From Cohnella baijiui (lineage in GTDB: Bacteria; Bacillota; Bacilli; Paenibacillales; Paenibacillaceae): a DNA stretch of 64,000 bases. Position numbers and translations under genes: made by a program. Positions 52,537 through 61,425 of this stretch are shown piece by piece. The notes under the pieces are model-generated. The model had not been told where the DNA came from and made no database searches. It saw only the letters and a program-made list of their open reading frames with translations. Each line of letters starts with the position of its first letter. Positions within the stretch are counted from its first letter, which is position 1. The stretch lies in NCBI RefSeq assembly GCF_020731285.1, contig NZ_JAJFOW010000003.1:1-64000 (forward strand), read 5' to 3'.

Positions 52537-53440
52537 AGTCATGGCGAAAATTTCCGGCGAAGGCGCGAAGCATCTGGCCGTTTATTTGTTCGCCGCCCTG
52601 CAAGGGCAAAAACGAACAAGAGGCCGCATTCGTTTGGAAAGCTTGCTGCGCAGCGGTAAGGAACTGAAGGTATTTGCAGTACGAAATGAAGACTTGCCGA
52701 CGTTTTGCAAAGAAGCGAAGCGGTATGGTGTCCTCTATTGCGCGCTGCGTGACAAGAAAAATGTGGACGGGCTTTGCGACGTCATGGTACGGGCCGAGGA
52801 TGCGTCCAAGATCAACCGAATAGTTGAACGCTTCAAGCTGGCGACCGTAGATACGGCCAGCATCAAGCAGGAGATTGTGAAATCCCGCAGCGAGAAGCAG
52901 TCGGTCGAGCGTGAAGGGGCGGCGCAACCACCGGAGCAACATGCCGGGACACCCGAAGAAGGAGCCAACGAGTCGCCAGCTTCAAATGAGGGAGCGGTAG
53001 TGAGCGAAGATTTTTTGGACGATTTGTTGGGAAAGCCCGAGCCGGCGGCAGAGGTGCAGCCGGTAAACGAGCAGCAGGGAACCGATCAACCGGCGGCCGA
53101 GGCGTGGGAGGTCGAGCGAACGGAACCGGAGCGTCCGCTTCCCCTCCCGCCGACACAGGAGGAGAGGACAACGGAACCATCCTCTCCGTCCGCGCCTACC
53201 TCCGAGCGCAGCGCGGCATACGAAAGGGTTACGATTGACCCTGAAAAGCCGAAGGAAAAAGTGTCCGTCCGCCAATTGCTGCGTGAAATTCGGGAGGAAA
53301 ACCGGGCGGCAGAGAGCAGACGGCGGCAGCAGGTGCAGGAACCGTCGTTGCCTAAGCGCAGAGATCGCGGGAACTCGGCATCCGGCAGTAAAGCATCCGT
53401 TCCGATGGCCGGGAGTCAAAAGCGAGGGAAATCGAAATGA
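52478..53440 (+). CDS. PcfB-family (DUF3801) conjugation protein
   Basis: 320 residues. The N-terminal domain (about 1-130) reads VSMSLRGIEVMAKISGEGAK, HLAVYLFAAL and FAVRNEDLPTFCKEAKRYG, the PcfB/DUF3801 pattern; the rest is a disordered Glu/Pro/Arg-rich tail. PcfB is a relaxosome-coupling-protein adaptor in enterococcal conjugation. The ATG at 52478 has AAGGGAGG nine bases upstream and lies within the relaxase gene end; it overlaps the next gene by 4 bp. Confidence 0.85.
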   Translation: MSSGTEAADQVVSMSLRGIEVMAKISGEGAKHLAVYLFAALQGQKRTRGRIRLESLLRSGKELKVFAVRNEDLPTFCKEAKRYGVLYCALRDKKNVDGLCDVMVRAEDASKINRIVERFKLATVDTASIKQEIVKSRSEKQSVEREGAAQPPEQHAGTPEEGANESPASNEGAVVSEDFLDDLLGKPEPAAEVQPVNEQQGTDQPAAEAWEVERTEPERPLPLPPTQEERTTEPSSPSAPTSERSAAYERVTIDPEKPKEKVSVRQLLREIREENRAAESRRRQQVQEPSLPKRRDRGNSASGSKASVPMAGSQKRGKSK

Positions 53441-54339
53441 GCGAACTGGACGAGTTATTCCAGCCCCAAGTCACGACGGCCTCCGGTCAGCGTGAGCAGC
53501 CGTTCGACAAAGAAGCGTGGGCGCAAAAAAAGCAAGAACTGCGGCAGTGGACGTATGAGACGATTGATACTGCCACAGCCGCCATTGCGCAAAACGGCGA
53601 ACAATTTCAGCATTATCTGGACGTACAAAGCCGTTTTGATCTCTACAGCGTCGCGAATGCGCTGCTTATTTTCGCGCAGCGCCCGGATGCCACTCGCATT
53701 GCTGATTTTGATAGCTGGAAAGAACAAGGCGTCTATATCCGGCGCAAGGAATCCGGATTTTACATCTTGGAGCCAGGCGAGGAATACAAGCGAGAAGATG
53801 GGAGTACCGCAATCAGCTACAACCCCAAGAAGATGTTCGATGTTGCGCAAACAACCGCACCGAAAAAGGAATCACCGATCTACCCGGATGACCGCACGCG
53901 CATCAAGGCATTGATGGACCGCTCACCTGTTGCGATTACGATTGGAGATGCCTTGCCTGCGGAGGTTCATGCGCTCTATCAGCCGGATACGCGAAACATC
54001 GTGATACGTCGCGGGCTTGGGGCCAGTGACATTTTTCGGGCGCTCGCACAGGAGTTGGCGCATGCGGAGATTGATTGCGGCCATAACGACTACAGCCGCT
54101 CCCATTACAATTTCCAAGCTTATTGCGCCGCGTATATGCTTTGCAAAAAGTTCGGCGTCGAGACGGCTTCTTTCCGCTTCGGCCGGGTTCACGAACGGCT
54201 CAAGGAGTTGGAGCCGCAGCATATTCGCGCCGAGCTGACGGTGATGAAGGATGCGGCACACGACATTTCCCGCCGTATGCACCGTATGCTGGCCCAGCAG
54301 CGACAGCAGCAACCGAATCGCAGCGATTCCACCCGCTAG
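53437..54339 (+). CDS. ArdC-like protein with zincin-like domain
   Basis: 300 residues. The N-terminal part (about 40-125; FDLYSVANALLIFAQRPDAT, VYIRRKESGFYILEPG) is an ArdC N-terminal ssDNA-binding-like domain, related to the N-terminus of the giant protein at 32272. The C-terminal part has ALAQELAHAEID, which lies where a zinc peptidase HExxH would be but has Gln for the first His, followed by a helix and AYCAAYMLCKKFGV. ArdC proteins protect incoming DNA from restriction. Loss of the first metal ligand may mean the protease-like domain is inactive. 4-bp overlap with pcfB. Confidence 0.8.
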   Translation: MSELDELFQPQVTTASGQREQPFDKEAWAQKKQELRQWTYETIDTATAAIAQNGEQFQHYLDVQSRFDLYSVANALLIFAQRPDATRIADFDSWKEQGVYIRRKESGFYILEPGEEYKREDGSTAISYNPKKMFDVAQTTAPKKESPIYPDDRTRIKALMDRSPVAITIGDALPAEVHALYQPDTRNIVIRRGLGASDIFRALAQELAHAEIDCGHNDYSRSHYNFQAYCAAYMLCKKFGVETASFRFGRVHERLKELEPQHIRAELTVMKDAAHDISRRMHRMLAQQRQQQPNRSDSTR

Positions 54340-54379
54340 TCGTGGCATGCTTTTCATTTTTCTGTTGGGAGGAGTGGCG

Positions 54380-54571
54380 ATGAAAGAGGAAGAACGCATC
54401 CTGAGAATGGATCATTACGAGCATGGCATTGTCATCAACGCCTTGAATGCGCTCCGCAACGACTTGATCGGCCAGCAGCGGCCGACCGATCCTGTTGACG
54501 ATTTACTGCTCAAAGCGATTGACGCTCCCTATCAAAAAATAAAGCGCCGGAGTCATCATGCGGCGCGCTGA
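54380..54571 (+). CDS. Small hypothetical protein
   Basis: 63 residues, helical, with EEERILRMDHYEHGIVINALNALRNDLIG and a basic C-terminus. GGGAGGAGTGGCG precedes the ATG. The coupling protein gene begins 14 bases before its end. Similar short proteins sit between ArdC-like and VirD4-like genes in related elements; the function is unknown. Confidence 0.7.
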   Translation: MKEEERILRMDHYEHGIVINALNALRNDLIGQQRPTDPVDDLLLKAIDAPYQKIKRRSHHAAR

Positions 54572-56327
54572 AACCGCAAGGAGTAATCTTTTACTCTTTG
54601 CGGTTTTTTTTATTCCGGTCGTGTGGGCGGCGCTGCTTGCCGCCCCCGCTTTGTCAAAGGGATTACCGGCACTTCTGTTGTATCTCAGCGAGGCGATTAA
54701 CAATCCCTTCCAGATTCAATGGGTCGAGGATACGCCGCGAAGCTTGTTGCTGTTCACGTTGATTTATGGGATTTCGGTCGGCATCTACTTGGCGTCCCCG
54801 CGCAACTATCGGCGGCGCGAAGAGCATGGCAGCGCACGATGGGGCAAGGCCGGACGGATAAATGCCAAGTATCGCGACAAGCAACCAGAACAAAACAAGA
54901 TTCTGACGCAGCAGGTACGCATCGGCTTGGATGGCCGCAAGCATCGCCGGAACCTGAATGTTCTTGTCGTCGGCGGTTCCGGGTCCGGCAAAACGCGGTT
55001 TTACGCCAAGCCGAACGTTATGCAGGCGCATACGTCCTTTGTCGTGCTCGATCCCAAGGGCGAAATTTTGCGCGATACCGGGCATCTACTCAAGTCCGAA
55101 GGCTATGACATCAAGGTGCTGGATCTCATCAATCCACACCGTTCGCATGGCTACAATCCATTCGCCTATTTGCAAGACGACAAGGATGTTCTCAAGCTGG
55201 TCACCAATCTGATCCGCAATACGACACCGAAGGGCAGCAATACCAACGATCCCTTTTGGGAGCGATCCGAGACCGCCTTGCTGGAAGCGCTCGTGCTATA
55301 CCTCCTATATGAAGCACCGCCCGAGGAGCAAAACTTCCCAATGGTCATGGAAATGATCGCGGCTGCGGAGGTGCGGGAGGAGGACGAAACGTACCAAAGC
55401 CCGCTCGATGAACTATTCGAGCGGCTGGCCATGCGCGATCCGGAACACCTTGCCGTCAAGCAGTATAACATTTTCAAGCTGGCGGCGGGCAAGACGGCCA
55501 AGTCCATTTTAATTGGCCTCGGCGTTCGATTGGAGAAGTTCAATTTGCATACGATTGCGGGGATGAGCATGGTCGACGAAATGGAATTGCCCGTTATGGG
55601 GGAGAAGAAGACGGCGATGTTTGCCGTCATTCCCGATAACGACAGCAGCTTCAACTTCATTGTCGGCATGCTCTACACGCAGCTTTTTCAATGCTTGATG
55701 TACGAGGCGGACTATCGGCATGGCGGACGCCTGCCGGTTCATGTTCACTTTGTCATGGACGAGTTCGCCAATGTAGCGCTTCCCGACGAATTTGACAAGC
55801 TGCTCTCCACGATGCGCAGCCGGGAAATTTCAGTTTCTATCATTTTGCAAAATTTAGCGCAACTCAAGGCGCTGTACAAGGATGCGTGGGAATCGATTGT
55901 GGGCAACTGCGACGAATTTTTGTACTTGGGCGGCAACGAACAGTCTACCCACAAATACGTCTCGGAGCTGCTTGGCAAGGAAACGATTGATACCAATACC
56001 TACGGCCAGAGCAAGGGGAGAAACGGCAGCTACTCGATCAACTACCAGCAATCAGGCCGCGAATTGCTCACACCAGACGAGGTGAGGTTGCTGGATAACC
56101 GCTTTTGCCTGCTCTTTATCCGTGGCGAACATCCAGTCCAGGACGACAAATATGATTTGCTCAGGCATCCTCATGTCTCGCTCACGACGGATGGTAACGG
56201 TCTTCCCTATCAGCATGGCGGCACGGAACACGCTTTGGACTGGCAATCCGTGTTCCTTCATGCAGACGGGGATTATGAACTTCTTTCGGAAGAAGAAGTA
56301 GAGTCGTTATTTTTACGAAGGGAATGA
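54558..56327 (+). CDS. VirD4/TraG-type coupling protein (T4CP)
   Basis: 589-residue membrane ATPase. Two N-terminal membrane helices (about 10-25 and 50-75), Walker A GGSGSGKT (139-146) and Walker B HFVMDEFANV (Asp401, Glu402), followed by MRSREISVSIILQNLAQLK. It links relaxase-bound DNA to the secretion channel. The ATG at 54558 lies inside the previous gene. It overlaps the Maff2-type gene by 4 bp. Confidence 0.93.
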   Translation: MRRAETARSNLLLFAVFFIPVVWAALLAAPALSKGLPALLLYLSEAINNPFQIQWVEDTPRSLLLFTLIYGISVGIYLASPRNYRRREEHGSARWGKAGRINAKYRDKQPEQNKILTQQVRIGLDGRKHRRNLNVLVVGGSGSGKTRFYAKPNVMQAHTSFVVLDPKGEILRDTGHLLKSEGYDIKVLDLINPHRSHGYNPFAYLQDDKDVLKLVTNLIRNTTPKGSNTNDPFWERSETALLEALVLYLLYEAPPEEQNFPMVMEMIAAAEVREEDETYQSPLDELFERLAMRDPEHLAVKQYNIFKLAAGKTAKSILIGLGVRLEKFNLHTIAGMSMVDEMELPVMGEKKTAMFAVIPDNDSSFNFIVGMLYTQLFQCLMYEADYRHGGRLPVHVHFVMDEFANVALPDEFDKLLSTMRSREISVSIILQNLAQLKALYKDAWESIVGNCDEFLYLGGNEQSTHKYVSELLGKETIDTNTYGQSKGRNGSYSINYQQSGRELLTPDEVRLLDNRFCLLFIRGEHPVQDDKYDLLRHPHVSLTTDGNGLPYQHGGTEHALDWQSVFLHADGDYELLSEEEVESLFLRRE

Positions 56328-56632
56328 TGAACTTGAAAATGAAAACGAAACGGCTGCTGGCCCTGTACATCGTGCTGATCTTAACGGGAACTGTATTCGT
56401 CTCCACTGCTTATGCAGAGGGCGATCCGATGACGACAGTCAACAACCTGTCTACTTTTATCTTCGGTTTAATCCGTGCGATTGGCATGATTATTCTCGGT
56501 TTCGGCATTGTTCAAATTGGATTGTCGCTAAAATCCCATGACCCTTCTCAGCGCGCAAACGGGTTTCTGACGCTCGCCGGAGGGGTCATTATTACGTTTA
56601 CGAAGGAAATTCTTACCCTGATTGCCGGATGA
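56324..56632 (+). CDS. Maff2-type small membrane protein of transfer apparatus
   Basis: 102 residues with an N-terminal signal-like helix (LLALYIVLILTGTVFVSTAYA) and two further membrane segments (FIFGLIRAIGMIILGFGIVQIG and LAGGVIITFTKEILTLI). This is the Maff2 family layout seen next to VirD4 in Firmicutes ICEs; it is comparable to a VirB2-like pilin in position and size. ATGA overlap with the coupling protein gene. Confidence 0.85.
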   Translation: MMNLKMKTKRLLALYIVLILTGTVFVSTAYAEGDPMTTVNNLSTFIFGLIRAIGMIILGFGIVQIGLSLKSHDPSQRANGFLTLAGGVIITFTKEILTLIAG

Positions 56633-56699
56633 GCCTGAAGCTTTGCATGAAGGGGGGCGGACGTTTCGTCTGTTCCCCGTTTACGGAAGGGGTGAGCAT

Positions 56700-57539
56700 G
56701 TGTCAAAAAACAGTTGGGTGATCGACAACCTCGAAAATGCCTTGGATACCTGGAACGATAAGATGAATGAAATCTGGAGCCTCGTTACGCAATCGCCAGC
56801 GGATTTTAAGGGTGGGGGCGTTTGGCGTGTCATCACAGATATTCACGGTGCGTTGCAGGCGACGGGACTGGCGCTTCTGGTCTTGTTTTTTGTGATTGGC
56901 GTGGTGAAGTCGACCGGCAGTTTTGCGGAAGTGAAAAGGCCGGAGATGGCCGTCAAGCTGTTTATCCGTTTTGTGCTCGCCAAGGCGATCGTAACCTATG
57001 GTCTGGAGTTGATGATGGCTCTCTTTACGATTGTACAGGGGATCATCTCAACGATGATGGGACGCTCCGGGTTTGGAACGACAGAGGCTATGGCCTTGCC
57101 GGATACGGTAGCGCAAGCGATTGAAGACGTTGGCTTCTGGCAAAGCATTCCGCTGTGGATCGTCACCATTCTCGGCAGTTTGTTCATTACGGTGCTATCC
57201 TTTGTGATGATCCTTTCGGTGTACGGGCGCTTTTTCCGTATCTATTTGTATACGGCAATAGCCCCCGTTCCACTGTCCGCATTTGCGGGGGAGCCAAGCC
57301 AAAATATCGGCAAGTCGTTCCTGAAAGGATACGCGGCAGCGTGTCTGGAAGGCGCGATTATTGTACTGGCGTGTATCATTTATTCCGCCTTTGCTACCGC
57401 TCCTCCAGCCGTCGATTCTAGTGCGGGCGCGGTTACGATGGTGTGGACGTATATCGGGGAACTCATTTTCAACATGCTCGTTCTTGTCGGTACGGTGAAG
57501 ATGGCAGATCGTATCGTGCGCGAAATGATGGGACTGTAA
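56700..57539 (+). CDS. TrbL/VirB6-like channel protein
   Basis: 279-residue polytopic membrane protein (about six helices), with LQATGLALLVLFFVIGVVKS, LFITVLSFVMILSVYGRFFRIYLYTAIAPVPLSAFAG and IVLACIIYSAF. The IAPVPL motif followed by a Gly-rich stretch is characteristic of the TrbL/VirB6-like family in Gram-positive conjugation. The GTG at 56700 has AAGGGGTGAG just upstream; an ORF start at 56622 overlaps the previous gene but lacks a site. Confidence 0.85.
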   Translation: MSKNSWVIDNLENALDTWNDKMNEIWSLVTQSPADFKGGGVWRVITDIHGALQATGLALLVLFFVIGVVKSTGSFAEVKRPEMAVKLFIRFVLAKAIVTYGLELMMALFTIVQGIISTMMGRSGFGTTEAMALPDTVAQAIEDVGFWQSIPLWIVTILGSLFITVLSFVMILSVYGRFFRIYLYTAIAPVPLSAFAGEPSQNIGKSFLKGYAAACLEGAIIVLACIIYSAFATAPPAVDSSAGAVTMVWTYIGELIFNMLVLVGTVKMADRIVREMMGL

Positions 57540-57560
57540 TCACCTTGTGAATGATGGGAG

Positions 57561-57896
57561 TTATCGGATTGCGGTCAAAAATAGCTTCAATAGCGCCAGA
57601 GCATCCTTGCGCTGCTTCTCTGTGCATTGATTGAGCGCAGCCATAATCAATGCCGTTTCATCGTAATGTGTGGCGCTCTCCTCTTGACCAAGGAGCAATT
57701 CATTAGGAGAAAGCTTGAGCAAATTGCAAATACTGAACATCGTTTCAATGGACATCCCGGCTTTACCTCGTTCAATATCGGCGCAAAATCTTGGAACCCG
57801 TCCAACTCGTTCAGCTAGTTGTTCACGAGAAATTTCCAAAGCCTCTCGTTGCTTCCGAATGCGTTGCCCCACCTTCTTTTTATCGTAACCAATCAT
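57561..57896 (-). CDS. Xre-family transcriptional regulator
   Basis: 111 residues. N-terminal helix-turn-helix (RIRKQREALEISREQLAERV, then FCADIERGKAGMSIETM) and a short helical C-terminal part. ATG at 57896 on the minus strand with GAGGTGA upstream. It sits between the TrbL-like gene and the Spo0E-like gene in reverse orientation, splitting the transfer operon, and probably controls the divergent promoter at 57956. Confidence 0.88.
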   Translation of the reverse strand: MIGYDKKKVGQRIRKQREALEISREQLAERVGRVPRFCADIERGKAGMSIETMFSICNLLKLSPNELLLGQEESATHYDETALIMAALNQCTEKQRKDALALLKLFLTAIR

Positions 57897-57930
57897 CAAG
57901 CGTCACCTCTTTACAGGGGTTGAGTTTATA

Positions 57931-57984
57931 ACTCCCATTATGTAGGAGTACACAATTGACATAAATGAGATTAAAACTTACCAT
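57931..57984 (+). promoter_or_regulatory. Promoter and operator-like repeat between regulator and Spo0E-like gene
   Basis: TTGACA at 57956-57961 and TACCAT at 57979-57984 with a 17-base spacer, reading toward the Spo0E-like gene. Just upstream, ACTCC at 57931-57935 and GGAGT at 57945-57949 form an inverted repeat. The 11-mer ATAACTCCCAT here (57928-57938) recurs in reverse at 57554-57564, on the other side of the regulator gene. A binding site for the Xre regulator is likely (inference). Confidence 0.5.
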
Positions 57985-58060
57985 CGAAGTAGTCTTCTAA
58001 CATACACCGTGTTTCATTCAAAAATGTCGGCTCTCACAATAAAAACGGGAGGATGGATAA

Positions 58061-58246
58061 ATGAACGAATTGTTAAGAGAGCTGGAAGAGGAGCGGCGAA
58101 AGCTGAATACGCTTGGTGAACAGTTAATAAAGCAATCCATTTCTTTATCCGGCCATCAAGCATTTCAAGAGCAAAGTCAGAAGGTCGATCAGCTAGTAGC
58201 CTGCTATCATCACATGAAAGCCAAGCAGAAGCAGCAGGTAAGGTAA
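58061..58246 (+). CDS. Spo0E-like aspartyl-phosphatase family protein
   Basis: 61 residues. Two helices with the Spo0E signature SQKVDQLV (Ser39-Gln40-x-x-Asp43) after a basic helix LLRELEEERRKLNTLGEQL. Spo0E proteins dephosphorylate Spo0A~P and delay sporulation; the SQ-x-x-D motif holds the key Asp. GGGAGG precedes the ATG. The gene lies in the transfer operon between regulator and PrgI, so the element may hold back sporulation of its host during transfer. Function is inferred from motif and length. Confidence 0.75.
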   Translation: MNELLRELEEERRKLNTLGEQLIKQSISLSGHQAFQEQSQKVDQLVACYHHMKAKQKQQVR

Positions 58247-58270
58247 AAGAGTTGTGGGGGGAAGCAGGCA

Positions 58271-58600
58271 ATGGAAATTCCACCGTGGTTTCGAACAGCT
58301 ATTCAAGGTCGATTGGACTACGTTTCTGCACGATTCGAGCATCATCCTGCTCTCAAGCGTGTTCGTGCTGAAGAAAAGAAGGCTTTTCAAATCTTGTTTG
58401 TTGGTATGGATATTGGTCGTATGCCTGAATTTGAAGCTTGGGAGGACAGACATCATTTTAAGCAAGCGATTATGAATGAGTGGTTATATTTGCAAGGGAT
58501 GAAGGATGGCTTTCAGCTTGCTGTGGAACTATTGAGCAATCCTGTGCCATTTGATGACGACACACTGTTCAAACCTGAACGCAACGAGCCTGAGGCGTAG
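58271..58600 (+). CDS. Hypothetical protein of transfer region
   Basis: 109 residues, helical, starting MEIPPWFRTAIQGRLDYVSARFEHHPALK; no known motif. Its position directly before PrgI and after the Spo0E-like gene places it in the transfer operon; similar short proteins may be structural or regulatory. The start has GGGGGGAAG upstream, a rather weak site. Confidence 0.6.
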   Translation: MEIPPWFRTAIQGRLDYVSARFEHHPALKRVRAEEKKAFQILFVGMDIGRMPEFEAWEDRHHFKQAIMNEWLYLQGMKDGFQLAVELLSNPVPFDDDTLFKPERNEPEA

Positions 58601-58625
58601 ACTGCTCATCCGGGAGGGATAAAAA

Positions 58626-58991
58626 GTGGAAGTAAAAATCAACCGGGAAATCCGGGATTATACGGAAAGCTTGTTCTTCGGACTGTCCTTGCGGCAGTTC
58701 TTTTTTTCTATTCTGGCGGTCGCTGCGGCGATTGGACTGTATTTCGGGCTGCGCAGTCATTTCGGACTGGAAACGCTCAGTTGGATGTGCATATTAGGGT
58801 CAGCTCCCTGCGCTGCGCTCGGGTTTATCCGCTATCACGGTATGACGGCGGAGCAACTATTGTGGGCGTATGTGAAGTCGGAGTTTCTGATGCCAAGACG
58901 GCTTGTCTTCCGCTCGACCAACATATACTACGAAGCGCTGAAAGAAAGCCTGCACAAGCGTGAGCAAGAAAGGATGAAGCGAGATGATTAA
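58626..58991 (+). CDS. PrgI-family conjugation membrane protein
   Basis: 121 residues with two membrane helices (FFFSILAVAAAIGLYFGL and WMCILGSAPCAALGFI), the first preceded by the FGLSLRQ signature of PrgI. PrgI is the small VirB3-like protein that always precedes VirB4 in Gram-positive conjugation systems. ATG with GGGAGGGA upstream; overlaps the VirB4 gene by eight bases. Confidence 0.92.
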   Translation: MEVKINREIRDYTESLFFGLSLRQFFFSILAVAAAIGLYFGLRSHFGLETLSWMCILGSAPCAALGFIRYHGMTAEQLLWAYVKSEFLMPRRLVFRSTNIYYEALKESLHKREQERMKRDD

Positions 58992-61314
58992 GACGCTCAG
59001 GCGCACCATGAAGCAAGACAAGGAGCGGTCTGTCATTCCCAAAAGCGTACAACAAGCGATCCCGATCCGCGCCATCTGGCCGGACGGGATTTTTGCTGTC
59101 GGCAACAAGTTCTCGAAGTCGTTCCGTTTCGCGGACATAAATTACGCTGTCGCATCGAGAGAGGACAAGGAGACGATGTTCCTTTCCTACTCCGAATTGC
59201 TTAATTCGTTTGACAGCGGCGCGACGACGAAGATTACGATTCACAATCGGCGGCTGAATCAGGCAGATGTTGAACGTTCCATTCTTATTCCGCTCCAGCA
59301 CGACGGGCTGGATGTGTATCGGCAGGAGTACAACGACATGTTGCTTGGTAAAGCGACAGATGGCAACACAAATGGGACGATTCAAGAGAAATACATCACC
59401 ATCTCTGTGGTTAAAAAGAACGTGGATGAAGCTCGCCATTACTTCGCACGGGTCGGCACGGAGTTGACGGCGCATTTCTCTCGTCTTGGCTCGAAATGTA
59501 CCGAGCTTGATGCGACTGACCGCTTGCGTATTCTGCATGACTTTTTCCGGATTGGCGAGGAAGCCGATTTTCGCTTCGACATGCAGGAGATGATGCGGAA
59601 GGGACACGATTTCAAGGATTACATTTGCCCGGACACCTTCGAGTTTGCCAAAGATCATTTTCGGATGGGCGAATACTACGGTCGGGTCATCTTTCTGCGC
59701 GATTACGCCAGCTACATCAAGGACAGCATGGTAGCCGAGCTGTGCGACTTGAACCGCAACTTGCTGCTGTCGCTCGATGTGATCCCGATTCCGACCGATG
59801 AAGCTGTCCGTGAAGTGGAGAATCGACTGCTCGGCGTGGAAACGAACATTACGAATTGGCAGCGACGGCAAAATCGCAACAACAACTTTTCTGCCGTCAT
59901 CCCTTACGACATGGAGCAGCAGCGCAAGGAGAGCAAGGAATTTCTTAGCGACCTGACCACACGCGACCAGCGGATGATGTTTGGACTACTTACGATGGTG
60001 CATGTCGCGGACAGCAAAGAACAACTCGATAGCGATACGGAGACATTGCTCACTACGGCCCGCAAGCATTTGTGCCAGTTTTCCACGCTCATCTACCAGC
60101 AAATGGATGGTTTGAATACAGTGCTGCCTTATGGGCTGCGAAAGGTTCATGCTTTGCGGACGTTAACGACTGAAAGTACGGCTGTCTTTATCCCCTTTCG
60201 AGCGCAGGAGATCATGCATCCAGATGGCATTTATTACGGGCAAAACGTCATCAGCAAAAATATGATCGTCGCCAATCGAAAGCAACTGCTGAATGGAAAC
60301 AGTTTTATCCTTGGCGTATCCGGTTCCGGTAAAAGCTTCGCTGCGAAACGGGAAATCGTCAACCAGATATTGGCGAGCGATGACGACATTATCCTGATTG
60401 ACCCGGAGCGGGAGTATTCCGCTCTGGTAAATACGCTGGGTGGCGAGACGATCCACATCTCTGCTACTTCGTCGAACCATATCAATGCGATGGATATGAA
60501 CCGGGATTATGGCGACGGAGCCAACCCGATCATTCTTAAATCGGAATTCGTCCTATCGCTGTGCGAGCAGTTGATCGGAGGACATCAGCTTGGGGCCAAG
60601 GAGAAGTCGCTCATCGATCGCTGTACCGCCGCTGTGTACCGCAAGTATTTGCGGAGCAACTATAAGGGACAGCCGCCGACATTGCAGGATTTTCGCGCAG
60701 AGCTGCTCAAGCAAGCAGAAACGGAGGCGCAGGATATCGCGCTGGCCATTGAATTATTTACTTCCGGCAGTCTGAATACGTTCGCCCAATCGACCAACGT
60801 CAACGTCCACAATCGGCTGATTTGCTACGATATTCTCGACTTGGGCAAGCAGCTTCTTCCCATTGGCATGCTGGTTGTACTCGACAATATCTTGAATCGG
60901 ATTACGCAAAATCGCGCCAGAGGCAAGAATACGTTTATCTTTATTGATGAAATCTACCTTTTGTTCCAGCACGAATACAGCGCTAACTTTCTTTTCACAC
61001 TCTGGAAGCGTGTCCGAAAGTATGGCGCTTTTTGCACAGGTATTACGCAAAATGTGGACGATCTGCTACAAAGTCATACAGCCCGCACCATGCTTGCAAA
61101 CAGCGAATTCATCGTCATGCTGAATCAGGCCAGCACCGACCGGATGGAGCTTGCCGAGTTGCTCAACATTTCGGACCTGCAACTATCCTATATTACGAAT
61201 GTTGACGCCGGGAATGGTCTGATGAAGGTCGGCAGTTCCCTCGTACCGTTTACCGACAAGTTCCCGCGGCACACGAAACTGTATGGCCTAATGACAACGA
61301 AGCCCGGAGAGTAA
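58984..61314 (+). CDS. VirB4-like conjugation ATPase
   Basis: 776 residues. The N-terminal half is the VirB4/CagE-like region; the ATPase domain has Walker A GVSGSGKSF (444-452) and Walker B FIFIDEIYLLF (Asp655, Glu656), followed by TLWKRVRKYGAFCTGITQNVDDLL. VirB4 powers assembly of, and transport through, the type IV secretion channel. It is the last intact gene of the transfer operon in this window. A stem without T-run (GCGGCTG/CAGCCGC, about 61331-61360) follows and the next DNA is decayed, so the expected VirB8-like and cell-wall hydrolase genes are missing. Confidence 0.95.
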   Translation: MIKTLRRTMKQDKERSVIPKSVQQAIPIRAIWPDGIFAVGNKFSKSFRFADINYAVASREDKETMFLSYSELLNSFDSGATTKITIHNRRLNQADVERSILIPLQHDGLDVYRQEYNDMLLGKATDGNTNGTIQEKYITISVVKKNVDEARHYFARVGTELTAHFSRLGSKCTELDATDRLRILHDFFRIGEEADFRFDMQEMMRKGHDFKDYICPDTFEFAKDHFRMGEYYGRVIFLRDYASYIKDSMVAELCDLNRNLLLSLDVIPIPTDEAVREVENRLLGVETNITNWQRRQNRNNNFSAVIPYDMEQQRKESKEFLSDLTTRDQRMMFGLLTMVHVADSKEQLDSDTETLLTTARKHLCQFSTLIYQQMDGLNTVLPYGLRKVHALRTLTTESTAVFIPFRAQEIMHPDGIYYGQNVISKNMIVANRKQLLNGNSFILGVSGSGKSFAAKREIVNQILASDDDIILIDPEREYSALVNTLGGETIHISATSSNHINAMDMNRDYGDGANPIILKSEFVLSLCEQLIGGHQLGAKEKSLIDRCTAAVYRKYLRSNYKGQPPTLQDFRAELLKQAETEAQDIALAIELFTSGSLNTFAQSTNVNVHNRLICYDILDLGKQLLPIGMLVVLDNILNRITQNRARGKNTFIFIDEIYLLFQHEYSANFLFTLWKRVRKYGAFCTGITQNVDDLLQSHTARTMLANSEFIVMLNQASTDRMELAELLNISDLQLSYITNVDAGNGLMKVGSSLVPFTDKFPRHTKLYGLMTTKPGE

Positions 61315-61425
61315 TGGATAAACAACTGTAGGCGGCTGGTCGCAAACAGGATCAGCCGCTTAAGCACTAATATACATCTCTCATGGACTCTTCATCAGTA
61401 AATCTTGGCTGTTAGGAAACTTACA

